DNA from: Lithodes maja
Lineage: Eukaryota > Arthropoda > Malacostraca > Decapoda > Lithodidae
NCBI GenBank assembly: GCA_037953745.1
Contig: JBAKBP010003137.1
Coordinates: 62,001-126,000 of the forward strand
Length of the DNA: 64,000 bases
Reading direction: 5' to 3'
The notes under the pieces are model-generated. The model was given only the letters and a program-made list of their open reading frames with translations, searched no databases and was not told the origin of the DNA. Below are positions 10,021 through 21,518 of this stretch, in pieces (position 1 is the stretch's first letter; each line of letters opens with the position of its first letter). The position numbers were made by a program, and so were the translations under genes.

Positions 10021-11841
10021 CCTGTTGTTGTTGTTGTTGTTGTTGTTCCCTAAGCTGCCTGGCCGAACAGCCCCGAGTCCCTGAGGAAGGCCATGGCCAC
10101 GATCGGGCTTTCCCACAGAGCTCTCATTGAGTGTAGATTGTGTTGTTGGCGTAAGTGGTTGTGTGAAATGCAGTCTTCTATGATGTGTTTAATGGTATGA
10201 GGTGCTGTGTTACATCCCGGGCAGGCGTCGACAACGGAGTCATCCAGTCTCTTCTGATAGCTCAGGAGAGCTGGATGGTGTCTGCATCTCAGCCTGGCCA
10301 GGTGGACTCTGTTCTCGCGAGGAAGGGAAGATTCGGAAGGATGGATTTCGGGAGGTCGTGCATGCAGCTGCGTGTTGTCTGTGAGTGAGTGGATGGATCG
10401 GAGAGAGATATGAGTATGGATGTGCTTCTGGAAGTTGGTTCGGGGTGGGCAGGGAGGGAGAGAGGACAATAATTGTGTGTGATACCGTGTGCTGGGTGTT
10501 GTTTTGATATTTCTTGGTGTCTGTGGGTGTGTTGCCATGTAATTTAGTGGGTGGTCTTGGTTTGTGGAGGCTGCTGCCAGGAATTGAGTGCCTCTCATGT
10601 CCAGATGGTCTTTGACTTTGAGGATTTTGGTTTCTTGATGTAGGTGATCTGTGGGTGCAGTAGCTGCGCAGCCTGTAATGATCTTCAGGGCTTTGTTTTG
10701 AATAGTCTGTAAGGTCTTATGATGTGTTTCAGCTAGGTTAGAAGCCCAGGCTGGGCTTGCGTATTCCATCACTGATCTTATGTATTGTTTATATACTGTG
10801 GTGGTAGTTTCTTTGTTGTGTCCAAATTTTGTGTGAGCAAGTGACCTGAGGGCGTTAAGTCTGGGTGTCAGTTTCTTTTTAATGTTTGTGGTGTACTGTT
10901 TGAATGTCATATGAGTATCATATGTTACTCCTAGGATTTTGGGTGTGTGTGTATGTGTTAGGGGTGTGTTGTTTCTGGTGAGTTGAGGGATGTATTCGTG
11001 TTCTCCTGTCCAGCTTGTGAGCAGGGTTGCGGTGGATTTGGCTGGGGCTAGATTAAGTCTGTTTGTAGTGCACCAGCCATGTAGTGTGTTGAGATAGGGT
11101 TGAAGGAGATCTGTTGCTCTTTTTGGGTCATGGTGTGTGCATGTGAGTGTTATGTCATCTGCATAGGAGGCTAAGTTTATTTGGGGCGTATTGGGTGTAG
11201 TTATATCGTGCATGTACAGATTGAAGAGTGCGGGCGATAGGACGGATCCTTGTAGGACTCCGTTTGGAAAGTTTCTGATTTTAGATGACTGACCGGCAAA
11301 AGATACGTGTGCACATCTGCCTGCTAGGAAGTTGGCCAGCCACCTTTTTGTGTTGTTGTGCATGTTTGTGTTGTAGATTTTGTTTGTTAGGTTGTGGCGG
11401 GGGATGGCATCGAAGGCTTTACTAATGTCGAGTGTGGCTAATAGTGATCTGTGTGGTGGTCTAGCTGAGTTGATGCCATCAAAAGCTCTTTGTGTAAGGT
11501 CTGTGAGAAGAGTGTTTGTGGAGTGCAGTGGCCTAAAGCCATGTTGTGTTGGAGCTAGGGGTAGGTCAGGTGTAATTAGTTGTAATACTAGGCGTTCCAT
11601 GACTTTGGAGGGGGAGCAAAGGCGTGTGATGGGGCGGTGCGAGGAGGGTAGCGTGGGGTCTTTGTTGGGTTTGGGGAATGTGATGATGATACCATGCTTC
11701 CAAATGTCTGGTATTGTGTTGTGTGAATAGCTGTAGTTTGATATGTTAGTGAGTGCTTGTATGCCTTGTGGTCCCAGGTGTCTGAGGTGTATGTTGCTTA
11801 TGTTGTCTAGTCCACAGGCGGGTGAGTGCTTGAGATTTTGT
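10021..11841 (-). mobile_element. Jockey-like LINE J2 inserted in element A
   Basis: Inserted antisense into gypsy A. A 10-base target duplication ATGTGAACCT flanks it (10011-10020 and 11842-11851), and element B shows the uninterrupted site (HVNLAKEF). The 3' end is a GTT run on the plus strand, that is an AAC tail on the minus strand. It is 5'-truncated, starting at KHSPACGLDN in the region before RT. Confidence 0.95.
10053..11841 (-). CDS. Jockey-like LINE RT and C-terminal domain (J2), truncated
   Basis: Open frame without a stop inside the LINE. RT motifs in order: FPKPNKDPTLPSSHRPI, HGFRPLHSTNTLL, LATLDISKAFDAIPR (catalytic aspartate kept, unlike J1), NGVLQGSVLSPALF, SYADDITLTC. The C-terminal part has SPAWASNLAETHHK and CPGCNTAPHTIKHIIEDC, and ends DSGLFGQAA. 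No endonuclease is present because of 5' truncation, so this copy is not autonomous. The open frame runs on to 11969, but its first 40 or so residues are antisense gypsy sequence and are not part of the LINE. Confidence 0.85.
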
Positions 11842-12420
11842 ATGTGAACCTGTTGGAGGAGTTTGTGAGGCAACCACCTGAGCAGCCTACTGTCCCTGCG
11901 TTGGTCTGCAGCGGCCAAGGTGGAGAGGGAGGCAGTAGGGCACAGGTGGAGGAGAGTTGGGATTGTCATGTCTCGGCGGAGCAGTGGGCGGGGGACACGA
12001 GTCTGGTGGCTGTGGAAGCGCTAGAGCACCTGCCTGAGCAGCAGTGTGCAGCGCTCCAGCACCAGCTCGGTTCATACCCCACTGGTCGTGCCGGGCACCC
12101 GAGCCTCACAACTCAGGCGGTGCAAGATGTTCCGCGGGCAGGTCACGTGAATGTTGGGAGACTGTTAGCCTCGTTGTTTCGGTGGTTCAAGGTGGGCGAC
12201 GAGGCTTGGATATGGTTGTCAGGTCAAGGTCGACCCATGGCTGCCAAGGGTGGTGGTCAGAAAGAGGACATTGAGCAGATTGGTGAGGTTGGCTGTGGAG
12301 TGGATGTGCCCGGTCGTCGCATAGCCTCCCAATGCTGCTCTAGTCGAATGCAACAGCCCTACCATAGACCGACTGTATCTGGCCATGTCGCTAAAAGCGG
12401 TGATGCTGCGCAGGCAGATG
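11842..12420 (+). pseudogene. Integrase N-terminal remnant of element A
   Basis: Resumes element A after J2. By alignment to element C, whose integrase zinc domain reads AHDVPVAGHLGVTKTLAAL, the segment LTTQAVQDVPRAGHVNVGRLLASL is a decayed integrase zinc domain; only the second His is kept and the CxxC pair is not seen. No DDE core follows. It lies between protease and RT, which is the informative point. The rest (for example AAKGGGQKEDIEQIGEVGCGVD) is not recognisable. Confidence 0.55.
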
Positions 12421-12422
12421 TA

Positions 12423-12512
12423 CAGTCGACGCTCGATTTAACGGACTAATAGGGGGGAGACCGAGTCCGTTGCTGGAAAAAGTCTGTAGCTGGAAAATTG
12501 CCTTCGTATTTC

Positions 12513-12566
<54 letters not shown>

Positions 12567-13876
12567 ATTGAGGGACACGTTGTGCTGTACTGTCCCTGAA
12601 AACATAATAAAGGTCTTATTTGTCATTGATATGATAAATTTCACATGGAGAAAAAAAAAAAAAAAAAAAAAAAAAGGAAGGATATCCCCTCCTCTGTAGG
12701 CCTACTCCCTCCCCTCCCCGTCCCGCCTCAACCCCGACCCCGTTACTGTGATAATGTTGATAAGCCTTGTGCTACACCCTATTGATAATGCAAAACTATT
12801 GAACACACTTAAAAGTGTATGTTATTTGGTCTCTATATAATCTGTGATTCATTTCCGATATGATAGAATTAAAGACATTTTTTCCACCAACTCATAATCA
12901 GCAAAAACGACACAAATGTCAATTAAAAACATGTTATAATATTTCCCCATCATTTTGTGTATACCGTGGGAACAAAAAAAAACAAAAATCTATCAAACGT
13001 AAATCTCCCGTCTGGGAAGCTCGGCGCATAGACGGAGGGGAGGGTTGAAATATTTCTTTGACTATCTTCTTTATTATTTATCTATGTGCTGGAAGGATAT
13101 TATATTTTTCAATTCCATCACATTAGAAATGATTCAAAGATTACAAAAAGTCCAAATAAGACATAGTTATGTTAATGTATAAGGGATTTAGGTAGTGCAT
13201 TAGAGAGATAGATAGATAGAAAGAGAGTGTATATCGAGGGAAAAAAACAAAACAAAAAATCTATCAAACGTAAATCTACCATCTCTGCTCGCACGGAGGG
13301 GAGAGTTGAAATATTTTGTTGACTATCTTATTTATTATTTATCTATGTGCTGGAAGGATATTATATTTTTCAATTCCATCACATTAGAAATGATTCAAAG
13401 ATTACAAAAAGTCCAAATAAGACATAGTTATGTTAATGTATAAGGGATTTAGGTAGTGCATTAGAGAGATAGATAGATAGAAAGAGAGTGTATATCGAGG
13501 GAAAAAAACAAAACAAAAAATCTATCAAACGTAAATCTACCATCTCTGCTCGCACGGAGGGGAGAGTTGAAATATTTTGTTGACTATCTTATTTATTATT
13601 TATCTATGTGCTGGAAGGATATTATATTTTTCAATTCCATCACATTAGAAATGATTCAAAGATTACAAAAAGTCCAAATAAGACATAGTTATGTTAATGT
13701 ATAAGGGATTTAGGTAGTGCATTAGAGAGATAAATAGATAGAGCAACGGACTTTGCTCCAAATTTTTTTTCGAGCAACGGACTTTGTCCGTTGCTGGGTC
13801 CATTGTCCGGCTATGGACAGAGTCCGTTAAATCCGAAATCCGTTGTATCGGGGTCCGTTAAATCGAGCGTCGACTG
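12423..13876. mobile_element. Tigger/pogo-like MITE with TA duplication
   Basis: Perfect 24-base terminal inverted repeats (12423-12446 and 13853-13876) beginning CAGTCGACGCTCGATTTAAC, flanked by TA (12421-12422, 13877-13878). Element B lacks the 1.45 kb, giving the empty site. The CAG start, TA target and ATTTAACGGA phrase fit Tc1/mariner, Tigger/pogo group. There is no transposase frame. The inside holds a T-run (about 12518-12565), an A-run (about 12651-12675) and a tandem repeat. Confidence 0.9.
12970..13750. repeat. Three tandem copies of a ~260-bp unit
   Basis: The phrase GAAATATTT starts at about 13046, 13308 and 13568, giving a period near 260. Units contain GTGCTGGAAGGATATTATAT and end in a GATA-type microsatellite (for example 13208-13222). 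The second and third units are nearly identical; the first is more diverged. Confidence 0.85.
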
Positions 13877-14690
13877 TAGTTGCAAGGAATGCGGGGGTGC
13901 GCATGTACGGTATCAGTGGGGGAGCCTTAGCAATAATGAACTATGGGAGTGACTGCACAGGTGGTACTGATTGTCCCTCTCATGACCTGGCTGTTCTAGG
14001 GACAAAGGTGGAGAAGGCGGGAGACTACAGGTTAGAAGCTGCAGTCTCGGCTGGGTTGTGGGAGGGCACTAGGCATGTTGTTCTGCGAGATAAGTTGTTT
14101 ACTAGGCTGTGGCAGTGCATCCGCATGTTTGTTGCTTCTCCAGGCCTGATGTACGGGGTAGAATCCGACATGGAGGCTGGAGACAGTGCAAGGCTCAGTT
14201 TAATTCCCTACTGTATAAATCCTGCTCAACAGCCTGTGGTGCAAGCAGAGCTGGATTACGTGTTGACGAAGGGTTTGAGGGATAAGGAATGTTGTGAGTG
14301 TTCGTTGCCTGTAACTTTACAACCTGTGTTAAGTGGCAAGATCAGTGTGTGTGTTGATTGCGAGAATGTGTGTGCATTATCCCTGACAGACGCCTATACC
14401 TTATCGAGAGTTGACGACACCATAGACCGCTTCGGGGCTGCATCGCCTATCACGAAGGTAGAACTAGTGAAAGGTTTTTGGCAGGCCCCGTTGCCGGAAA
14501 GAGCGAAGAGAAGTGCCAGTCTTGTGATGAACTGGGCAGTTTATCAGTGTCAGGTGTTGTTGTGCTGCCGGAACACAAGTTGGATGTGTGGCATGCTAAG
14601 GGCACTGATAATGTTTTGGCTGATTGTTTGTCACGGGAGGGTTTGTTTGCAGGAGAACCCTCACCGTTCAGTCAGTGTGTGTTGAGAGTG
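13877..14690 (+). pseudogene. RT/RNase H remnant of element A, internally deleted
   Basis: Resumes after the MITE. The RT N-terminal part is visible: ESDMEAGDSARLSLIPY, VQAELDYVLTKGLRD, VCVDCENVCALSLTDAY and VDDTIDRFGAAS, ending at KGFWQAPLPERAKRSASL. A shifted frame then gives LDVWHAKGTDNVLADCLSRE, the last motif of gypsy RNase H. The RT palm with its YxDD box and most of RNase H are deleted between them. Element B has the same junction. Confidence 0.75.
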
Positions 14691-15051
14691 GAGTAAAATT
14701 GGCTTGCCCCTGTAAGTGCAGCCGCCATAAACATATTAAAAATGAAAATTCTATAAAAACTCTTTCTTTAATAGTTAAATTTTTTTTAAAGTATGTTATA
14801 GCTAAAGTTCTGAGTCGAACCTATGCTTCTCTCAGAAGGCTGGGCTAGTAGAAGCTCGCTCTAGGAGCATAGCAGTGTGAATTAATTAAGCTATTGTGTT
14901 GGGAGAGGTTGTAATTTTTTGTTGATGAGAACTGAGCTTTGCCTTCTTTATTGCGAGGCGATTAGGAGGGGCGAGTCTTGTCGGCGTTCTGCTTGTCAGA
15001 TATGGAGCTCATGGTTGAGCGTCTAATATCTTGGGGGGGGGGGGGGGGGGG

Positions 15052-16815
15052 TGACGCCTGCAGCTTGGCAGAACGCCACGTGGGCTCAGCCGCTCGCTTG
15101 GCCACTCGCTAGCACTCACCAGGGCAGTGTATTTGGCTACAGTCTATCTACAATGTTGTACTTGTGAATCGTCATGTCACAGGCAGTACAGTAGTAGTCT
15201 TTATTTTCGCCTGTGACAATGCATTGTATTTTATATCATCAGTTGTAAGTTTAATGTATAAGACTGAATGATACAGCTAGAGAGTGTGAGTGAGTAAGTG
15301 CAGGAGACAGAGGGTACTCGCGGAGGGTTACACGTTGCCTCGGTGACGTCATGCCACGGCCGGGCCCTCTGAGTGGCTGGCCGCCTCACCACCCCCTCCC
15401 GCCGCGTCAGGAGGTAGTTCCCCCGCACTTCCCTGCTGCCTTATGCCTTCCTTGCTCAGAGCTTGCTTGACCAGCATACCCTTAACATATCCCTTGCCAC
15501 CTGTCCCCAACTTCTACCTATAGAGCACTTTCTCTCTCTCTCAACTTCTTACCTCTCATTCTTCCTCTCTATTTAATATCATACCTCCCCTTTGGTTCTG
15601 CACGATTTCATATATCGGCCATCGTATTATATGCTGAAGCTCTCAGATATTATATGTTTAGTTAGGCATTTTGGAGGGGTTACCATTTTGTCTGTAGAGG
15701 TTCGACACACTCATGGTGTCTCCCTGCCTATTCCTTGGCTGTCTGCTGGGCTATTTAATGCTAGACTGGGGTAAGGCTACTTGTGTTGTGATTTCCTATG
15801 TGTAACAGGTTTTGTTTAACCTGTACAATCGCAACGGAGACGTGCGAAGCCTAGGTGGTCTTTCTGACTGTGTACCTTGTGAGTTTAGCACTGTGCTGCG
15901 AGTGAGGGCTTTTGCCTCTGCCACCCAGCACTGTGCTAACTCGTTTTGTTTTGACTTTGAGAGGGTCGCCAGGAGAGAACCAGATACTAGCGATCTGGAT
16001 CTCTCAAGAGAGCACCCCGTCAATTAACGTAACTTGGCCGCACAGTCTTAAGGATCTCGCTAGGCTACGAGCCGCTTGCTCAGCCATTGTTTCCTAGCCT
16101 ACGACATCCCAGCTAGACTTTATTAGCCTAGCAGACACCCGTTTAGAATTATAAACTCTTATGTTATGTATGCAGCATTCTTATTCACGTTGACTGTAAG
16201 CCTTGGTTGAGTTGCACAACCTGAGCAGGTTTTTTGAGTTGCCTGACGAAGGACTTCTTTTGTTGTTGGAGATAATACTAGTGTGCATTTATCGTTATTC
16301 CCGTGTCAGTTGACACTGTCTGTCTCTACACTTGTCCTATATTGTCCCTGCTTTATATAACAGTTCAAAATCTGATACGATCATCTTACCCCAGCATCAG
16401 ACTTTCTTCAGAAGATTCCTGCTCGATGCTTTGGGACTTTCGTTCACTTTCTTTAGTATAGGAGTGACAGTTCATTATTGTTTAGAGTAACTTTAAATAT
16501 ACCTTCTTCTAGTTTGCATTAAATCATTGCAGTGATTTAATTAAGATCTCTATCTTTTCCTTGTATACCTTATTAACGTAATTGTATGTTGTTGTGATCA
16601 GGCTGTATCAGAGATCATCAGCCTGTAGTAGTAGTGCACTTATACCGAGTTATAGGATACCCCGTTATCGCAGATTTAACTCTGGAGGGTATAGGTGTTT
16701 TTTGTGCGCCGGCATTATAAGTTCGAGGGTTGGATCGAGTGTTACCGTTGTGGCTGTGTGCCTTTCTATTCCAATGATTAAGAGCCCTTGTTTTATACGA
16801 GCCCCGGTCGTAACA
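15052..16815 (+). repeat. 3' LTR of element A
   Basis: About 1.76 kb, from TGACGCCTG after a G-run to CCCGGTCGTAACA, which matches the LTR ends of B. It is clearly more diverged from B's LTRs than those are from each other. It is joined directly to DIRS sequence at 16816. Confidence 0.85.
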
Positions 16816-16983
16816 CCTCTAACAGTCAGGCTAGTCTTTGGTGGTTACAGAAATAGAGGAATCCGATTGAACTGAAACTCCAAAATCGCTCACATTCCCT
16901 TTTTTGATATTACTATTCAAACTAATTCAATCATGATATTATTATTCAAACTAATTCAATCATGAATTTACAGAATCACGCGG
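16816..16983 (+). mobile_element. DIRS remnant D2, left piece
   Basis: Matches 37484-37624 in D3, with an extra copy of a ~32-base phrase containing TCAAACTAATTCAATCATGA. It lies between the LTR end of A and the LTR start of B. GCGG at 16980-16983 is the left target duplication of B. Confidence 0.8.
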
Positions 16984-18769
16984 TGTGACGTCTACCAGCG
17001 TTGGCAGAATCGCCTATCGTTAGCCACTAGCGCTCGCCAGGGACATCGAAATGGGCTACAGTTATCCGAGAATGTTGTTCTTTCTTTCCTAGTAATCGCA
17101 TTGTCACGGACAGTCCAGTGGTGGTCTTTGTTTTCGTCTGTGACAACGGGTTATATTTTATATCAACAGTAGTGATAATAGTACCAGCGTGGGAATGAGA
17201 AAGACTTTCAGAGCGAGGAGGTAGTAAGTGTCTTTGTACGGGTGCATTCCTGCCTCTCGCTCGCTATTGGACGGCGTGTCTTGCTGTGTCACGTGACACC
17301 TGCTGTCTTGTTACGTCTCGGCCCGTGATTGGTTGACCATCGCGCCTTTGCGGGCTCCTGTGTAACTTACCTCCTTGATGAGGGCCCCCAGGAGCTGTCC
17401 TCATCAGGACAGGCTTGGCGCGCGTGCTTCTAACATCCCTTTGCATACTCTCTCCCGATCACCACCTTTATCACCGTTTCTCTCACTCGATTCTCGCTTT
17501 CCATACTCTAACCTTTATTAACTGCACAACACTCCCCTTGGGTTCTGCATACGGTTTTCATAGCCGGCCCATTGTATTGCATGCGCCGTCCTCAGAGATA
17601 TTTACATGTACTTAGAATAGGTTTGAGGGTTCTTAGTTAGTATAGGTTAAGAACTTTGTGTGTCTCCATTATTTAGTGTTTCTGCTTTTTTATTTAATGC
17701 TAGACTGGGATAAGGTAACTGTAGTCGTTGTCTCCGATGTGTGTACGGTTTGCTTATACCTACACGACTTCGACCGGTCCTGTGGTAGCCTGGGTTGTCT
17801 TTTCGGTTGCGTCCTTTGCGAGTGCAGCATTGTGTTGACTGAGGGTTTTGGCCTGTACCAGTTCCACACTTTGCTGCCTCTTTGCTTGTCTTTAGAGGGT
17901 CGCCAGGATAGAACCAGATACTTGTGATCTGGATCTATCGAGAGAGCCCCCTTGTCAATTAACGTAACTTAAACGATGCAGTCTTAAGGACATCGCTAGG
18001 CTACGAGCCTGTCTTGCTCAACCCCAGTTCCTTACCTAGAGTATCCCAGCTAGACATTGTTAATCGAGTAGACACTTGTTAGTATTTAATATAAGCTCTT
18101 TGATATGTGCGCATTATTATTCACAGCATTTATTAGTCTAGGTTGTTGTTGAGCCGCACAACCATAGCAGACTGTTTCGTTGATGAGGAAGTACTTCTTT
18201 TAGTGTCGCGCATTGCTACCGTTGCGCATTTATAGTATTCTCGTGTCAGTTAATATTATATGTCCTATCTTTTAGTGTATTCGATTTACATGTGTGGTGT
18301 CCTGCCTCCTGCCTTTATATAGTTCAAGATTAGTACGAGCATCTTATGAGCATCAGACTTTCTTCAGAAGTTTCCAGGTCTATGCTGTAGGACTATACTT
18401 CACTTTCTTTCAGATAGGAGTGAAGAGTTTATTGTTGTTTAGAGTAACTGTATTGAAGCATCTTTTTATTGTATTAAATCTTGCAGTGATTTAATTGATC
18501 TTTCCATAGATTCCTTTTTATGCATTTTAACGTAAATTGCATCTTGTTTGTTATCAGGCTATACCAGTGTGGGTTAGCCTGAAGTAGAGTACATTTATGC
18601 CCACTTAAGGATACCCCACTATCGCAGATTAACTCTGGAGGGTATAGGTGTTTTGTTCGCCGGCATATAAGTTCGAGGGTTTGGATCTAGCGTACCGTTG
18701 TTGCATAGTGCCCTATTACCAGTCCAATCATTAAGTGCCCTTGTTTTATTCGTAGTCCCGGTCGTAACA
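16984..18769 (+). repeat. 5' LTR of element B (1786 bp)
   Basis: Starts TGTGACGTC and ends GGTCGTAACA. It is free of the insertions in the 3' LTR. By eye I count about 13 differences from the 3' LTR over the first ~450 bases. Confidence 0.92.
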
Positions 18770-18771
18770 AA

Positions 18772-18783
18772 TGGCGACCTTGC
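18772..18783 (+). promoter_or_regulatory. Primer-binding site of element B
   Basis: TGGCGACCTTGC follows the LTR after two bases; element C has the same phrase at the same place. TGG pairs with the CCA end of a tRNA. A near copy (CATAACAAATGGCGACC, 18804-18820) follows 36 bases on, so this region is partly duplicated. The tRNA was not identified. Confidence 0.7.
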
Positions 18784-19097
18784 CTAGTATCTTATCTTAG
18801 TCGTCATAACAAATGGCGACCTTAGTCTAGGATTTAGTGAACTAAGAAATAATTTCAGGATTTTCTTTGTGGAGATTTTTTTTTTTGTAATCACCGTTTG
18901 GGGGTCGATGTTATTTCTCACAGTTTGCCAGTGGACATTTGTTTTTGAGGAATATTTTGGACACGTTGGAATTTCTTTTTGGCAACGTAGTATAGCACTT
19001 GAGATGTCTTCAAGCATTTTTTTGAGTGAATAGTGCTACATGAGAGTTTAGGTACTTTTTTTTTTTTTATAAACGTTGAGGATTTCCGGTGGACACT

Positions 19098-20375
19098 ATG
19101 TCGAACGACGGATCAGTGCACAGTGAGGACACAGTACGGGAAGCAGGCGAGGAGGTGGAGAAGGTGGAGTTGTTAAGCGGCGTTCGGGTGGTGAACAATG
19201 AGGAGGATGCTCGGATATTTTTGGAGGAGCCTGTGTCAGCGGATCGTGTGTCGGGGCTAGACCGGTATGGACTGCAGTGTGTAGCCACGGTCTTAGGGTT
19301 TCTCGGTACTAGCGGTTTGTCGAGAAGTGAGCTGGTTGCCTGTGTGCTGGGTGGGGTGCATGGGAGTTTGGGTGGAGCGGGAGCTGGGGCACCTTCGGCC
19401 CAGCCCCCATTCCACTCGACTCCTACCATGGCGCCCCCTCGGGCTCTGGAGCCGGGTACGTTCCCGCAGGCCGATACCCGCTGGCGGTTGGGTATGCCTC
19501 TAGGTGATTCACGGGGTGGTTCCCCAATAGTAGCACCCCCTCCTCAGGGTTTGTCTTCCGAGATGTTGTTTCAGCTCGAACTCGCCAAACTCGAGCAACG
19601 AAAGTATGAGGCTGAGCTCGAGCAGCGAAAGCATGAGGCTCGTATTCAGGCTGAGGAGAGAAAGGCCATACGTGAGGCTGAGCTTCAGGTTGAGGCTACG
19701 AAGTACTGTGCAGACATAGAGCTTGAGAAGTCTAGGGTGGAGTCGACAGGGCAGCGTCTCGGTTCTGGGAATCGAGGTCTTGATCAGTCTTTATCGCACC
19801 TTCTTAAGTTAGTCCCTGCATTTGACGAGTCGGGTGTCACCGAGTTTTTCCTGCGTTTTGAGAAGAAGTGCCGGGAGCACCAATGGCCCGAGGTTAACTG
19901 GGCAGCCCTTGTTTCCTCTAGGTTGGTTGGCAAAGGACTCAAGGCATATGATGCGTTGCCCTTGAAGTCTTGCATCGATTATGAGGTATTGAAGGAAGCT
20001 GTTCTGCGGGCGTACGCGTTACAACCAGAGACATATAGGTTGAAGTTTCGGGGTGTTACGAAGGGTCGTGAGTGCACTTTTCTAGAACATGCCCGGGAAC
20101 TGTCTGATGCTTTGAGAAATTGGCTGAGGTCAGAGAAGGTGACGACGTTCGAAGAGCTTGAGCAGTTATTCCTTCTAGAGCAATTTTTTAAATGCACAGG
20201 CGGCGACCTGACTTTGAACCTCAAAGAGAAACATCCTAAAACTCTACAAGAGGCAGCTGAGTGGGCTGACCTGAGATTATCGCTGATTCGTGGGTGCGGG
20301 TCTGCACAACGGACCGATGCAGTTAACAAGGGGCGCAACACTCCCCCCCTCCCCGAGTCAGTGATGCAACATTTA
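19098..20375 (+). pseudogene. gag of element B, frameshifted before the zinc knuckle
   Basis: ATG at 19098 gives MSNDGSVHSEDT; element C starts MSNDSSFTGEDN at the same place, which supports this start. Recognisable blocks are LDRYGLQCVATVLGFLG, GLSSEMLFQLELAKLEQRK, a Glu/Arg-rich probable coiled coil with repeated EQRKYEAELEQRK, then capsid LLKLVPAFDESGVTEFF, RFEKKCREHQWPEVNWA and YALQPETYRLKFRGVTK. Gag would form the particle. Near 20375 the frame shifts; the zinc knuckle CFKCHKKGHFARSCP (about 20488-20532) is in another frame. Confidence 0.85.
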
Positions 20376-21518
20376 ATAACAAAAGCAAGAGCAATGATAC
20401 TAATTTTGATCATAAACCAAAAACCGTCCCGTTTAAGAAAGGTCAGGACCCTTCCCCACCTCAGGGGAAGTCCAAGGGTGAAGTAGAGTGTTTTAAGTGT
20501 CATAAAAAGGGGCATTTTGCACGTTCCTGCCCTAGTAACCAACCTGCAGCAGTCGTGTCTTTGGCTAGCAACATTGGGGTGTCTCTGAGGTCTTCTGCGT
20601 TTACCCGGGGTGTTATGTCAGATGCGGGGGCACAGCCAGTGAAGGAGTGTCCGGAAGGCTCGAAACCTGTCCGCGATGCTTTTTGCGACCATAGAGGGCG
20701 TGGCTGCGTGAGTTGGGCTGGTTGCAAGCATGGGTTGGAGTTGTTGCGTGATACAGGTGCATCCCAGACTCTGATGAAAAACTTTACAGGCCAACCTATA
20801 AACGTGGCACGGGTAGTTGTGGTGCAGGGTATTAATGCTACACGGTCATACCCGTTGGTTCGAGTGGAGCTGGAGGTTGATGGTGTGACACGAGAGATAG
20901 ATGTTGGAATCGTAGAGAAACTGCCAGTAGAGGGCGTCGACCTTCTTCTCGGCAATGACTTTGCGGTGCTTACTTCTGAGATTCCACCCTTAGTCGTTGC
21001 CGAGAGGGCGGCCGACGTGAGTAGGGAGGGGCAGGAGTTGGTCGAGAGGTGTCAATTACAGCAGATGGCGTGTGTTGTCCGTGAGTAGGGAGGGGCAGGA
21101 GTTGATCGAGAGGTGTCAATTACAGCATATGGCGTGTGTTGTCACCCGATCTCGTGCATCTAAGGTGTCACAGCCTATTCCTCAGTCTCTAGACCAGCGG
21201 AGGAACAGTCGGAAGGAGAAAGCTAAAGTTGGGAGAAGTTTTGTGAGTTTTGATCCAGCGGCTCTTCTTGGTGACTCAGTATTAGCACCAAAGATGATCT
21301 CCGGAGTGGCCCCAGAACCTGTCCCCCCTAGTGACATGGTAGGGCGTGATGGCACTCCGCGACAGAGTAGTTCCCAGGTGGAGGAGAGTTGTGGGAACGG
21401 AGCTATTGAACTCGAGGACGGGGAAGCATTTCATGTGAACCTGGCGAAGGAGTTTGTGAGGCAACCACCTGAGCAGCCTACTGTCCCTGTGTTGGTCTGC
21501 AGCGGCCAAGGTGGATAA
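20376..21518 (+). pseudogene. Zinc knuckle and protease of element B
   Basis: After the frame shift comes CCHC CFKCHKKGHFARSCP and aspartic protease LLRDTGASQTLM (DTGA about 20750-20761) with DLLLGNDFAVLT. A 64-base tandem duplication (unit starts at 21016 and 21080) adds a stop (VVRE*) and shifts the frame; the second unit restores the downstream reading frame MACVVTRSRASKVSQ to CNGNGAIELEDG-type sequence and stops at 21518. The catalytic aspartate is kept, but the frame is broken. Confidence 0.85.
21016..21143 (+). repeat. 64-bp tandem duplication in the protease region
   Basis: CGTGAGTAGGGAGGGGCAGG begins at 21016 and again at 21080; the two units differ at about 2 positions. A length of 64 is not a multiple of three. 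Elements A and C have one unit only. Confidence 0.9.

Larger units (their letters stand above)
8745..16815 (+). mobile_element. Gypsy (Gmr1-like order) element A, 5' part missing
   Basis: Element parts are gag end and protease (8745-10020), integrase remnant (11842-12420), RT and RNase H remnants (13877-14690), a 3' untranslated part with a G-run (15033-15051) and the 3' LTR (15052-15815 onward to 16815). LINE J2 and a Tigger-like MITE interrupt it. The 5' LTR and most of gag are absent. The layout and the deletion junctions in pol are the same as in element B. Confidence 0.85.

Noticed and set aside
11842..11969. N-terminus of the 639-residue minus-strand frame as part of the LINE
   Set aside because: The target duplication at 11842-11851 shows that the LINE ends at 11841; the rest is antisense gypsy.
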